Shown here: positions 8,137 through 16,404 of the stretch, piece after piece | Position numbering within the stretch: position 1 is the stretch's first letter | Layout of the letters: each line of letters starts with the position of its first letter | Source: Lysobacter sp. GX 14042 | GTDB taxonomy: Bacteria; Pseudomonadota; Gammaproteobacteria; Xanthomonadales; Xanthomonadaceae | Reading direction: 5' to 3' | DNA: 64,000 nt | Assembly: GCF_021390425.1 (NCBI RefSeq) | Contig: NZ_JAJUWY010000003.1 | Span: 1 to 64,000, forward strand | The notes under the pieces: model-generated | What the model was told of the DNA's origin: nothing | What the model saw: the letters and a program-made list of their open reading frames with translations, nothing else | Databases searched by the model: none | Made by a program: the position numbers and the translations under genes

Positions 8137-10488
8137 TCAGAACCCCAGCGGCAGGTCCGGCTCGAGCGCCAGCAGCCGCCGGCGGAACTCGTCCTGGATC
8201 CGCTCCAGCGCGGCCTGGTCGTCGGCATCGAAGCGCAGCACCAGCACCGGGGTGGTGTTGGAAGCACGCACCAGGCCCCAGCCGTCGGGCCAGTCCACCC
8301 GCAGGCCATCGATGGTCGACAGCCGGGCGCCGCTGAAGTCCGCCTCGGCAACGAAGCGTTCGACGAAGGAGTGCGGATCCTCGCCCGGCGCCGGCACCTT
8401 GATCTCCGGCGTCGAGACGCCCTCCGGCAATGCCTCCAGCACCTCGCCGGCGCTCTCCGCACGGGCAGCCAGGATCTCCAGCAGGCGGGCGGCGGCGTAG
8501 ATGCCGTCGTCGAAGCCGTACCAGCGCTCCTGGAAGAAGAAGTGGCCGCTCATCTCCCCGGCCAGCTCGGCCCCGGTTTCGCGCATCTTCGACTTGATCA
8601 GCGAGTGCCCGGTCTTCCACATCAGCGGGCTGCCGCCATGGCGCAGCACGTAGCCCGGCAGGCGCCCGGTGCACTTCACGTCGAAGATGATCTGGGCGCC
8701 CGGGTTGCGCTCGAGCACGTCGGCGGCGAACAGCATCAGCAGCCGGTCCGGGTAGATGTTGTGGCCGTCGCGGGTGACCACGCCGAGGCGGTCGCCGTCG
8801 CCGTCGAAGGCGACCCCGAGATCGGCTTCCAGCCTGCCGACCATCTGCACCAGGTCGGCGAGGTTCTGCGGCTCGCTCGGGTCGGGATGGTGGTTGGGGA
8901 AGCTGCCGTCGATGTCGCAGTACAGCGGCACCACCTCGGCGCCGATCGCCTCCAGCACCTTGGGACCCAGCCCGCCGGCGACGCCGTTGCCGGCGTCGAC
9001 CACCACCTTGAGCGGGCGCTCGAGCTGGATGTCGGTGGCCACGCGCTGGACGTAATCGTCCTCGATGTCGCGCTGCTCGAGCCCGCCCTCGGCCGGCGCC
9101 TCGTACAGGTGCCCGCCGGCGATGCGCGCGTACAGGTCGGTGACCGCATCGCCCGACAGGGTGTCGCCTCCGACCACGACCTTGAAGCCGTTGTAGTCGG
9201 GCGGGTTGTGGCTGCCGGTGACCGACACGCACGAGCCGGCGCGCAGGTGGTAGGCGCCGAAGTACACCAGCGGCGTCGGTGCCATGCCGATGTCGACCAC
9301 GTTGCGGCCGGCCTTGCGCAGGCCTTCGATGAGCGCCGCCGACAGCATGGAGCCCGACAGCCGCCCGTCGCGGCCGACAACGATGTCGGTCAGCCCCTTT
9401 TCCTGCATCACGGTACCGATCGCCTGGCCGACCAGGCTGGCGACCTCCGGCGACAGGGTGCGTCCGACGATGCCGCGGATGTCGTAGGCGCGGAAGATGC
9501 CCGGGTCGACCTGTACGTCCGGGACGACCGGCGCGGGCGTGGCGGAATCGGACGGGCCGGCGGAGGGGGTGTCGGTGTCGATCTCGTCGTCCTCGGGTTG
9601 TGCGGCCGCTTCGGCCAGGGTCGGCGAATCTGCCGTGTCCTCGATATCGGTGGCGTGAGCATGCGCCCGGACGCGCGCGACCAGGCGCGGTGCCAGCAGC
9701 ACCAGCAAGGCCAGGCCGAGCAGCACCAGCGCGCCGAGTGTGGCGCCCGGCGCGGAAAGCCCCAGCGGCGCCGGGGCCACGTAGGGCACCGCGGCGGACA
9801 CCCGCAGGCCGCTGCCGGGCACGCGGGTGCCCAGCGCTTCGGCGCTGCCGGACAGGCGGTTGTCGCCACGTTCGAGCACGCTGTGTCCACCCTGGCGCAG
9901 CGCCAGGTAGGTCCCATCGGGAATGGCGGCGCTGCTCACCGGAGCGGTGACCACCTCGAGCGGCAGATGGACCAGCGCCACGGCCAGCAGCCGCCCCTGC
10001 TCGCCGCGCACCGGGGCGGCGATCGCCATGCGCTCGGCATCGCCCGCGCGCACCACCCAGGCCACCGGGGCATCGGCCGCCAGCGCGGCTTCCATCGCCC
10101 CCAGCCGGCCGTAACCGCCGTCCGGCAACGCCTGGTAGGCGGCATCGAGCTCGGCCGGCATCAGCACGCCGTCCACCACGCCGGTCCAATCGTCGTCGAG
10201 CAGATCGGCGGCGCGCGGGAAGTCGCCGTCGGCTGCCGCCTGCTGCACCGGCGCCGAACCGACGCGTTCGGCCATCCGTTGCTGCTGCCCACCCAGGGCT
10301 GCGCTGATCCCTGCCACCGCCTCGTCGCGGGCACGGGTGACTCCGCTCCGGCGCTCGCCATCGAGGTGTTGCTGCCAGGCGCTCCAGGCAAACCAGGCGG
10401 CAAGCAGCACCAGCAACGCCGCCAGCGCTGCGAGCAGCAGGCGCAGCCGGTCCGGGCCGGATCCGATGCCGTTGGTGGTCTTGCTCAC
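8137..10488 (-). CDS. algC: Membrane-anchored phosphomannomutase/phosphoglucomutase
   Basis: The C-terminal part (about residues 328-783) is a complete alpha-D-phosphohexomutase. It has the phospho-serine loop TGSHNP at 424-429, the metal loop DGDGDR at 562-567 and the sugar-binding GEMSGH at 644-649. It interconverts mannose-6-P/mannose-1-P and the glucose equivalents for LPS and exopolysaccharide precursors. The first 270 residues differ: membrane segments at about 17-37 and 250-269 bracket a roughly 210-residue domain likely to be periplasmic, followed by a charged Pro/Thr linker. GTG 10488 follows a GGGGAG site. It lies downstream of dut and coaBC, an order also seen in Pseudomonas, where long AlgC forms are annotated. 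Confidence 0.93.
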   Translation of the reverse strand: MSKTTNGIGSGPDRLRLLLAALAALLVLLAAWFAWSAWQQHLDGERRSGVTRARDEAVAGISAALGGQQQRMAERVGSAPVQQAAADGDFPRAADLLDDDWTGVVDGVLMPAELDAAYQALPDGGYGRLGAMEAALAADAPVAWVVRAGDAERMAIAAPVRGEQGRLLAVALVHLPLEVVTAPVSSAAIPDGTYLALRQGGHSVLERGDNRLSGSAEALGTRVPGSGLRVSAAVPYVAPAPLGLSAPGATLGALVLLGLALLVLLAPRLVARVRAHAHATDIEDTADSPTLAEAAAQPEDDEIDTDTPSAGPSDSATPAPVVPDVQVDPGIFRAYDIRGIVGRTLSPEVASLVGQAIGTVMQEKGLTDIVVGRDGRLSGSMLSAALIEGLRKAGRNVVDIGMAPTPLVYFGAYHLRAGSCVSVTGSHNPPDYNGFKVVVGGDTLSGDAVTDLYARIAGGHLYEAPAEGGLEQRDIEDDYVQRVATDIQLERPLKVVVDAGNGVAGGLGPKVLEAIGAEVVPLYCDIDGSFPNHHPDPSEPQNLADLVQMVGRLEADLGVAFDGDGDRLGVVTRDGHNIYPDRLLMLFAADVLERNPGAQIIFDVKCTGRLPGYVLRHGGSPLMWKTGHSLIKSKMRETGAELAGEMSGHFFFQERWYGFDDGIYAAARLLEILAARAESAGEVLEALPEGVSTPEIKVPAPGEDPHSFVERFVAEADFSGARLSTIDGLRVDWPDGWGLVRASNTTPVLVLRFDADDQAALERIQDEFRRRLLALEPDLPLGF

Positions 10489-10509
10489 TGTCTTCTCCCC
10501 TTTTGCCTT

Positions 10510-10968
10510 TCAGCGCACACCGGTGTGGCCGAAACCGCCGTCGCCGCGGGCGCTCGGCCGGAACGCGTCCACCACCCGCAGGTTCGCACGGACCACCGGC
10601 AACAACACCAGCTGCGCGATCCGGTCCCCCGGCTGGATCGTAAAAGCCTCGTGGCCGCGGTTCCACACGCTGATCTTCAGCGGCCCCTGGTAGTCGGCGT
10701 CGACCAGCCCGGTGCCGTTGCCGAGCACGATCCCGTTGCGGTGCCCCAGGCCCGAGCGCGGCAGGATCACCGCACACAGCGACGGGTCCCCGATATGGAT
10801 CGCCAGCCCCGACGGGACCAGCTCGGCGGCGCCGGGCGCCAGTTCCAGCGGCTGCCCGAGCGCTGCGCGCAGGTCCAGGCCCGCGCTGGCATCGGTGGCG
10901 TAGGCCGGCAGCGGCCAGTCGTTGCCCCAGCGCGGATCGAGGATCTTAAGTTCCAGCGTATGGTGCAT
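10510..10968 (-). CDS. dut: dUTP diphosphatase
   Basis: This enzyme hydrolyses dUTP to dUMP and PPi, keeping uracil out of DNA and feeding dTMP synthesis. The 152-aa trimeric-type protein shows the conserved motifs in order: [56 protein letters not shown], and the C-terminal arm [10 protein letters not shown]. Its start overlaps the end of coaB by one base, consistent with a coaC-coaB-dut-algC transcript. Confidence 0.97.
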   Translation of the reverse strand: MHHTLELKILDPRWGNDWPLPAYATDASAGLDLRAALGQPLELAPGAAELVPSGLAIHIGDPSLCAVILPRSGLGHRNGIVLGNGTGLVDADYQGPLKISVWNRGHEAFTIQPGDRIAQLVLLPVVRANLRVVDAFRPSARGDGGFGHTGVR

Positions 10969-11654
10969 CAGTCGTGTCCCGGAATGGCCGCCAGGCGCGC
11001 GGCCAGCAGTGCGACCAGTTCGGTCGCGACGGTGGTTTTCGGTGCCGGACCCAGCCGGCGGTGGCCCCCGGCCCAGTACACCTCGAGGGTGTTGTCGGCC
11101 GACTCGAAGCCGCCATCCGCGCCACCGACCAGGTTGCCGCAGACCAGGTCCAGCCGCTTGTCACGCAACTTGGCGAGGGCGTTGGCCTGCAGCTCGCGGG
11201 TTTCCGCGGCGAAGCCGACCACCAGCGCCGGTCGCCGCGGATGGGCGGCGACGTCGGCGAGGATGTCGCGGGTGCGGACCAGCTCGAGCACCAGGCCGTC
11301 GCCACCAGGCCGCTTCTTGATCTTGTGGCCGGCGACCGTGGCCGGGGTGAAATCCGCCACCGCCGCAGCGCCGATGTAGAGGTCGGCCGGCAGCGCGTCC
11401 ATCACCGCCCGGTGCATCCGGGCGGCCGAGCGCACGTCATGGCGCTCCACCCCCGCAGGCGTCGGCAGGACCACCGGTCCGGCGACAAGGGTCACCCGCG
11501 CGCCTGCCGCGCGCGCGGCGGCGGCCAGCGCGAAGCCCATCCGACCACTGCTGCGATTGCCGAGGAAACGCACGGGGTCGAGGTCCTCGTAGGTCGGCCC
11601 TGCCGTGACCAGGACATGGCGGCCGGCCAGCGCGCTGCCAAGCGAAGTGCTCAA
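10968..11654 (-). CDS. coaB: Phosphopantothenate-cysteine ligase half (CoaB)
   Basis: CoaB joins 4'-phosphopantothenate and cysteine using CTP, in coenzyme A synthesis. The 228-aa protein has [30 protein letters not shown], the CTP-site stretch ending KIKKRPGG, and VVGFAAET. In relatives it is the C-terminal half of a fused CoaBC. Here it is in a different frame from coaC. Its probable TTG start (11654-11652) overlaps the coaC stop as TTGA. The frame stays open upstream across coaC, so a true or artefactual frameshift is equally possible. Function is not in doubt; the gene structure is. Confidence 0.85.
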   Translation of the reverse strand: MSTSLGSALAGRHVLVTAGPTYEDLDPVRFLGNRSSGRMGFALAAAARAAGARVTLVAGPVVLPTPAGVERHDVRSAARMHRAVMDALPADLYIGAAAVADFTPATVAGHKIKKRPGGDGLVLELVRTRDILADVAAHPRRPALVVGFAAETRELQANALAKLRDKRLDLVCGNLVGGADGGFESADNTLEVYWAGGHRRLGPAPKTTVATELVALLAARLAAIPGHD

Positions 11655-12199
11655 CCGGCCGCTCCTGCCAGTTCGGCGACCACCTGCCCGGGTTCGAGCA
11701 TGCGCCCCTCGCCCACTTCGCCGCATGCCTGGCCACCAGCAGCCGGGCCAAGCACCCGCACGCCACGGCCGCGCAGCAGCGCGAGGTTGGACTGGGTGGC
11801 CGGGTGCGCCCACATGAGCCGGTTCATCGCCGGCACCACCGCCAGCGGCGCCGCGGTCGCCAGGCACAGGGTGCTGACCAGGTCGTCGGCCAGGCCGTGG
11901 GCGAGCTTCGCCAGGGTATTGGCGGTGGCCGGGGCGACCAGCACCTGGTCGGGCCAGCGGGCGAGCTCGATGTGGCCCATGGCGGCTTCGGCGGCCTCGT
12001 CCCACAGGCTGGTGCGGACCGGCCGGCCGGACAGTGCCTGGAAGGTCTGCGCGGTGACGAAGCGGGTGGCGGCATCGGTCATGGCGACCTGCACGCGGGC
12101 ACCGGCATCCCCCAGCCGGCGCACCAGCGCGGCCGACTTGTAGGCGGCGATGCCGCCGCACACGCACAACAGGATCTTCCGGTCCTGCAAACCATCCAC
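11651..12199 (-). CDS. coaC: Phosphopantothenoylcysteine decarboxylase half (CoaC)
   Basis: CoaC is the FMN-dependent decarboxylase that makes 4'-phosphopantetheine. The 182-aa reading shows [21 protein letters not shown] at the N-terminus, the family motif [29 protein letters not shown] with the PXMNXXMW signature, and GEGRMLEP. It ends [10 protein letters not shown] at a TGA just where the fused homologues continue into CoaB. GTG 12199 ([11 protein letters not shown]) is the likely start. An upstream start at 12313 would add 38 residues reaching past the divergent radC start. See the frame-split finding. Confidence 0.85.
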   Translation of the reverse strand: MDGLQDRKILLCVCGGIAAYKSAALVRRLGDAGARVQVAMTDAATRFVTAQTFQALSGRPVRTSLWDEAAEAAMGHIELARWPDQVLVAPATANTLAKLAHGLADDLVSTLCLATAAPLAVVPAMNRLMWAHPATQSNLALLRGRGVRVLGPAAGGQACGEVGEGRMLEPGQVVAELAGAAG

Positions 12200-12318
12200 G
12201 GGCAAAACTCCGACCTTGCGGGCGGCCGTCAGCTTACCCGACCGGCCAAGGCCGCCCGATGTCGGTGATGCCGGGAACCGGCGAAAGTCGTCTACCTGCC
12301 CATCAACGCGCATCCACC

Positions 12319-12993
12319 ATGCACATCCGCGACTGGCCGGCGGGCGAGCGCCCCCGGGAAAAGCTCCTTGCCCGGGGCAGCGGCGCGCTTTCCGACGCCG
12401 AACTGCTGGCCCTGTTCCTCGGTTCCGGCCTGGCGGGGCGCGATGCGGTCACCACCGCGCGCGAGCTGCTCGCCGCCCACGGCCCACTGCGTGCCCTGCT
12501 GGACCGGCCGCCGGCCGAGCTCGCCCGGCTTCCCGGGCTGGGTCCGGCCCGCGCCTGCACCCTGGCGGCCGCCCTGGAGCTCGGCCACCGGCACCTGGAG
12601 GCGCAACTGGAGCGTGGCGCCACGCTGAGCGACCCGCAGGCCGCCGGACGCTACTTCGCCCAGCGCCTGCGCGGGCGCCCGCACGAGGTGTTCGCCGCAC
12701 TGTTCCTGGACAACCGTCACCGGGCGCTCGGCTTCGAGGAGCTGTTCCGCGGCACCATCGACGGCGCCGAGGTGCACCCGCGCGAGGTGGTGCGCCGGGC
12801 ACTGGCCCACAACGCGGCGGCGGTGATCGTCGGGCACAACCACCCCAGCGGGAACCGGGAGCCAAGCGCCGCCGACCGCGCAGTCACCGCCCGGCTCAAG
12901 CAAGCCCTGGCGCTGGTGGACCTGCGGCTGTTGGACCACTTCGTGATAGCCGACGGCCCGCCGGTCTCCCTGGCCGCCCGCGGCTGGGTCTAA
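12319..12993 (+). CDS. radC: RadC family JAB/MPN-domain protein
   Basis: A 224-aa RadC-type protein of uncertain role (the old DNA-repair name is not well supported in E. coli). It has an N-terminal UPF0758 helix-hairpin-helix part ([30 protein letters not shown]). A C-terminal JAB domain carries the metal site EVHPREVV plus [14 protein letters not shown] near residues 173-186, all ligands present. ATG 12319 begins [16 protein letters not shown], the usual family start. It is divergent from coaC. Confidence 0.92.
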   Translation: MHIRDWPAGERPREKLLARGSGALSDAELLALFLGSGLAGRDAVTTARELLAAHGPLRALLDRPPAELARLPGLGPARACTLAAALELGHRHLEAQLERGATLSDPQAAGRYFAQRLRGRPHEVFAALFLDNRHRALGFEELFRGTIDGAEVHPREVVRRALAHNAAAVIVGHNHPSGNREPSAADRAVTARLKQALALVDLRLLDHFVIADGPPVSLAARGWV

Positions 12994-13025
12994 CGCCTTC
13001 ACCGCCGTGGACGCCCGGGAGCGGC

Positions 13026-13031
13026 TAAAAT
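13026..13031 (+). promoter_or_regulatory. Candidate -10 box for argS
   Basis: TAAAAT stands out in very GC-rich DNA 31 bp before the argS GTG start. No good -35 is visible at 17 bp spacing. It would give a leader of roughly 24 nt. Confidence 0.3.
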
Positions 13032-13061
13032 GGGCGGTTCCGTGCAACGCGCAGGTCACCC

Positions 13062-14750
13062 GTGAAAGCCTCCCTCCACCTCCTGGTCAGCCGGGCCATC
13101 GATGCCCTCCGTTCCGCCGGCACCCTGCCAGCGGATGCGGAAACGCCCGATTTCGTCATCGAGCGGCCGAAGAACCGCAACCAGGGCGACTTTTCGACCA
13201 ACGCCGCGCTGCTGCTGGCCAAGCCGGCGCGCAGCAACCCGCGGGCGATCGCCCAGGCGCTGGTCGACGCGCTGCCGGTCAATGCCGATGTCGCCGCGGT
13301 GGAGGTCGCCGGCCCCGGGTTCATCAATTTCCGCATCAGCGAGGCCTCCTGGCGGCGCCAACTCGGCGAGGTGCTGGCGCGCGGCGCCGATTACGGCCGC
13401 AACGAGGCCGGGAGCGGCTGCCGCGCCGGGGTGGAATACGTCTCGGCCAACCCCACCGGCCCGCTGCACGTGGGCCACGGCCGCGCGGCGGTGATCGGCG
13501 ACTGCATCGCCCGGATCCTGGACGCCAATGGCTGGGAAGTGGTGCGCGAGTACTACTACAACGACGCCGGCGCGCAGATCGACAACCTGGCCCTGTCGGT
13601 GCAGGCGCGCGCCCGCGGCCTCGGCCCGGATGACCCGTCCTGGCCGGCCGACGGCTACCGCGGCGATTACATCGTCGATGTCGCCCGCGGCTACCTCGGG
13701 CGTGCCGCCGTCGAGCTCGACGGCGAGACCGTGACCGCGGCGGGCGATGCCGACGACCTGGACGCGATCCGGCGCTTCGCCGTCGCCTGGCTGCGCCGGG
13801 AGCAGAACGAGGACCTGGCCGCCTACGGGGTCGGCTTCGATGTCTACTTCCTGGAGTCCTCGCTGTACACCGACGGCAAGGTCGAGGAGACCGTCAGGAC
13901 GCTCACCGCCAACGGCCACACCTACGAGGAAGGCGGCGCATTGTGGCTGCGCACCACCGGGTTCGGCGACGACAAGGACCGGGTGATGCGCAAGTCCGAC
14001 GGCAGCTACACCTACTTCGTGCCGGACGTGGCCTACCACCTGAGCAAGTGGGAGCGCGGCTACGAACGCGCGATCACCGAGTTGGGCGCCGACCACCACG
14101 GTTCGCTGGCGCGGGTGCGTGCCGGCCTGCAGGCGCTGGACGCCGGCATCCCGCAGGGCTGGCCGGAGTACGTGCTGCACCAGATGGTGACCGTGGTGCG
14201 CGGCGGCGAGGAAGTGAAGCTGTCCAAGCGCGCCGGCAGCTACCTGACCCTGCGCGACCTGGTCGAAGAGGCCGGGCGCGACGCCACCCGCTGGTTCCTG
14301 GTCGCGCGCAAGCCCGATTCGCAGCTGACCTTCGACATCGACCTGGCGCGCAGCCAGTCGCTGGACAACCCGGTCTACTACGTCCAGGTCGCGCATGCGC
14401 GCATGTGCGGGCTGGAGCGCCAGATGCGCGAGCGCGGGCTGGCATTCGACCGCGCGAACGGCCTGGCCCAGGCGATCGAGCTCGACGACGAGGCGACCCA
14501 CGAGCTGGTCACCGGACTGCTGCGCTACCCCGACGTGGTGGCCACCGCCGGGCGCGACCTGGAGCCGCACCAGCTGGCCACCTACCTGCTGGAGTTGGCA
14601 CAGTCGTTCCAGACGTATTACAACGATCACCAGTTCCTGGTCGACGAAGCCGACATCCGCGATGCGCGCCTGGTGCTCGCGGCGGCAACCCGCCAGGTGC
14701 TGGCAAACGGTCTTGGTCTGCTGGGCGTCAGCGCCCCCGAGGTGATGTAA
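13062..14750 (+). CDS. argS: Arginyl-tRNA synthetase
   Basis: This class I synthetase charges tRNA-Arg. The 562-aa protein has the N-terminal Arg-specific domain ending in [10 protein letters not shown], then [18 protein letters not shown] with the HIGH-equivalent HVGH near 134. The KMSK-equivalent KLSKRAG lies near 386, and the DALR anticodon domain carries ARMCGLERQ at about 445-452. The start is GTG 13062. The SPOR gene begins at the base after its stop codon, so the two are very likely co-transcribed. Confidence 0.97.
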   Translation: MKASLHLLVSRAIDALRSAGTLPADAETPDFVIERPKNRNQGDFSTNAALLLAKPARSNPRAIAQALVDALPVNADVAAVEVAGPGFINFRISEASWRRQLGEVLARGADYGRNEAGSGCRAGVEYVSANPTGPLHVGHGRAAVIGDCIARILDANGWEVVREYYYNDAGAQIDNLALSVQARARGLGPDDPSWPADGYRGDYIVDVARGYLGRAAVELDGETVTAAGDADDLDAIRRFAVAWLRREQNEDLAAYGVGFDVYFLESSLYTDGKVEETVRTLTANGHTYEEGGALWLRTTGFGDDKDRVMRKSDGSYTYFVPDVAYHLSKWERGYERAITELGADHHGSLARVRAGLQALDAGIPQGWPEYVLHQMVTVVRGGEEVKLSKRAGSYLTLRDLVEEAGRDATRWFLVARKPDSQLTFDIDLARSQSLDNPVYYVQVAHARMCGLERQMRERGLAFDRANGLAQAIELDDEATHELVTGLLRYPDVVATAGRDLEPHQLATYLLELAQSFQTYYNDHQFLVDEADIRDARLVLAAATRQVLANGLGLLGVSAPEVM

Positions 14751-15542
14751 GTGGCGGCACGACGCGGCAAGTCCCAGGCCCGGCGCAACAGCGGCAGCGG
14801 AGGGCTGCCCGGCTGGGCGTGGATGATCCTGGGCATCCTGCTGACCCTGCTGGCGGTGGCCTTCGTCCCGCGCCTGCTCAAGCCCGGCGGGGACGGCTTC
14901 TTCCGCCCCACCCCCAATCCCGATGCCCAGCCTGCGCCGGTGGCGGTGGACGAATTGCCGGCGCCGGCGGCGCGGCGTACCGACGGGCCGGCAGCCGGCG
15001 GCGGGAACGCGTCCGGCGAGCAGCCGCGGCGCGGTTCGCAATACGACTTCTACACCGTGCTGCCCGGGCGCGAGGTGCCGATGACCGACGCCGAACTCGC
15101 CGCCACCCAGCGCGAGGAGGCCGAGCGCCTGGCGCGCCAGCAGCAGGAGGCGACAGCGGCCGGCAATGAGGACGCCGCCGAGCTGGCACTGCCCGCGCCG
15201 GTCCCGGCCGAGCAGGCACCCGCACAGGCTCCCGCCCAGCCGGCCGGCAGCCAGGCGTCCGCCCAGTCACCGGACGCGGCCCCGACCACCGGCGCCGGGA
15301 TCGGCGATGGCAGCCGCTACCTGCTGCAGGCCGGTGCGTTCGAGGCCTCCGGCCAGGCCGAAGAGCTCAAGGCGCGCATCGCCCTGCTCGGCCTGACCGC
15401 GCGGGTGGAGTCGGCGCGGATCAACGACCGCACGGTCTACCGCGTCCGCATGGGGCCCTACGGCACCGCGGGCGATCTCGCCGAGGCCAAGCAGAAGCTG
15501 GCCAACGGCGGGCTCGACGCGCTGGCGATCAAGGTCCAGTAA
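14751..15542 (+). CDS. SPOR-domain membrane protein (FtsN-like)
   Basis: A 263-aa bitopic protein: a short basic cytoplasmic tail, one membrane segment at about 21-41, a long Pro/Ala/Glu-rich periplasmic linker, and a C-terminal SPOR domain (about 185-263). The SPOR domain has YLLQAGAFEASGQAEELKA and YRVRMGPYG. SPOR domains bind glycan strands stripped of stem peptides at the division septum, so a role at the divisome is likely, perhaps as FtsN. Identity as FtsN itself is not proven. The GTG start abuts the argS stop. The 3' end overlaps the convergent dehydrogenase gene by 14 bp. Confidence 0.88.
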   Translation: MAARRGKSQARRNSGSGGLPGWAWMILGILLTLLAVAFVPRLLKPGGDGFFRPTPNPDAQPAPVAVDELPAPAARRTDGPAAGGGNASGEQPRRGSQYDFYTVLPGREVPMTDAELAATQREEAERLARQQQEATAAGNEDAAELALPAPVPAEQAPAQAPAQPAGSQASAQSPDAAPTTGAGIGDGSRYLLQAGAFEASGQAEELKARIALLGLTARVESARINDRTVYRVRMGPYGTAGDLAEAKQKLANGGLDALAIKVQ

Positions 15543-16404
15543 CCGGCTTCGGCCCGGCGCGCTTGAGGTCGATGAGCGAGGAGGTGTCCTCCTCGCCGCG
15601 GCGGCGCTCGACCAGCTCGCCGTAGTCGGCCAGCGCCTGCTGCAAGGTCGGCAGCTGCAGGCCGGCGGAGGCGGCGATGGCGCTGGCGATGCGCAGGTCC
15701 TTGAGCATGTGGGCGTTCTTGAAACCCGGGGTGAAGCGGCTTTCCAGCAGGGTCGCCCCGCGTTTTTCCAGGAACCAGTTGCCGGCCGCACCGGCCATCA
15801 GGGTCGGCAACAGGGTCTGCGGGTCCAGTCCGAGCTTCTCGCCCAGCGCCAGTCCCTCGCACACCGCCTCGTTGATCCCGGCCACCAGCACCTGGTTGAC
15901 CGCCTTGGTCGCCTGGCCGGCGCCGGTGCCGCCCATGTGGCTGATGCGCGCGGCGTAGGCCTCCAGCACCGGGCGCACCTGCTCCAGCACCGCGGCCTCG
16001 CCCCCGGCCATCACCGACAGCCGGCCGTTGCGCGCGCCCTCCACCCCACCCGACACCGGCGCGTCGATGAAGCCGATGCCCTCCGCGCCCAGCAGCGCGG
16101 CTGCCCGGGTCGCGGTCTGCACCGAGACGGTCGAGTGGTCGACCACCACCGCGCCGCGCCTGAGCACCCGGGCCAGCGCGGCGACGTTTTCCAGCACGTC
16201 GGCATCCAGCGAGACGCACAGCGCCACCACGTCGCAGTCGGCGAAGTTGTCCGCGGAACGCGCCGCGCGCACGCCCAGCCCGGCGGCCAGGGCATCGGCC
16301 TTGGCCTGGGTGCGGTTGCCGACCGCGGTCAGCAGCCCGCGGGCGTGCAGGTGGCGGGCCATCGGAGCGCCCATTGCGCCCAGCCCGATGAAGCCGGTGC
16401 TCAT
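15529..16404 (-). CDS. NAD(P)-dependent beta-hydroxyacid dehydrogenase (HIBADH family)
   Basis: A 291-aa member of the 3-hydroxyisobutyrate / tartronate-semialdehyde reductase family. The N-terminal Rossmann motif is GFIGLGAMGAPMARHL. The substrate loop is DAPVSGGVEGARNG and the catalytic lysine lies in GQATKAVNQVLVAG. LESRFTPGFKNAHMLKDL is the usual C-terminal signature. The natural substrate cannot be told from sequence. Its ATG overlaps the speA stop (ATGA), so it may be the second gene of a speA operon, though I know of no biochemical link. Confidence 0.88.
   Translation of the reverse strand: MSTGFIGLGAMGAPMARHLHARGLLTAVGNRTQAKADALAAGLGVRAARSADNFADCDVVALCVSLDADVLENVAALARVLRRGAVVVDHSTVSVQTATRAAALLGAEGIGFIDAPVSGGVEGARNGRLSVMAGGEAAVLEQVRPVLEAYAARISHMGGTGAGQATKAVNQVLVAGINEAVCEGLALGEKLGLDPQTLLPTLMAGAAGNWFLEKRGATLLESRFTPGFKNAHMLKDLRIASAIAASAGLQLPTLQQALADYGELVERRRGEEDTSSLIDLKRAGPKPVTGP

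Noticed and set aside
8371-11379. A 1000-codon plus-strand open frame opposite algC and dut
   Set aside because: It has no recognisable motif and a composition like other antisense frames; the genes on the minus strand are certain.
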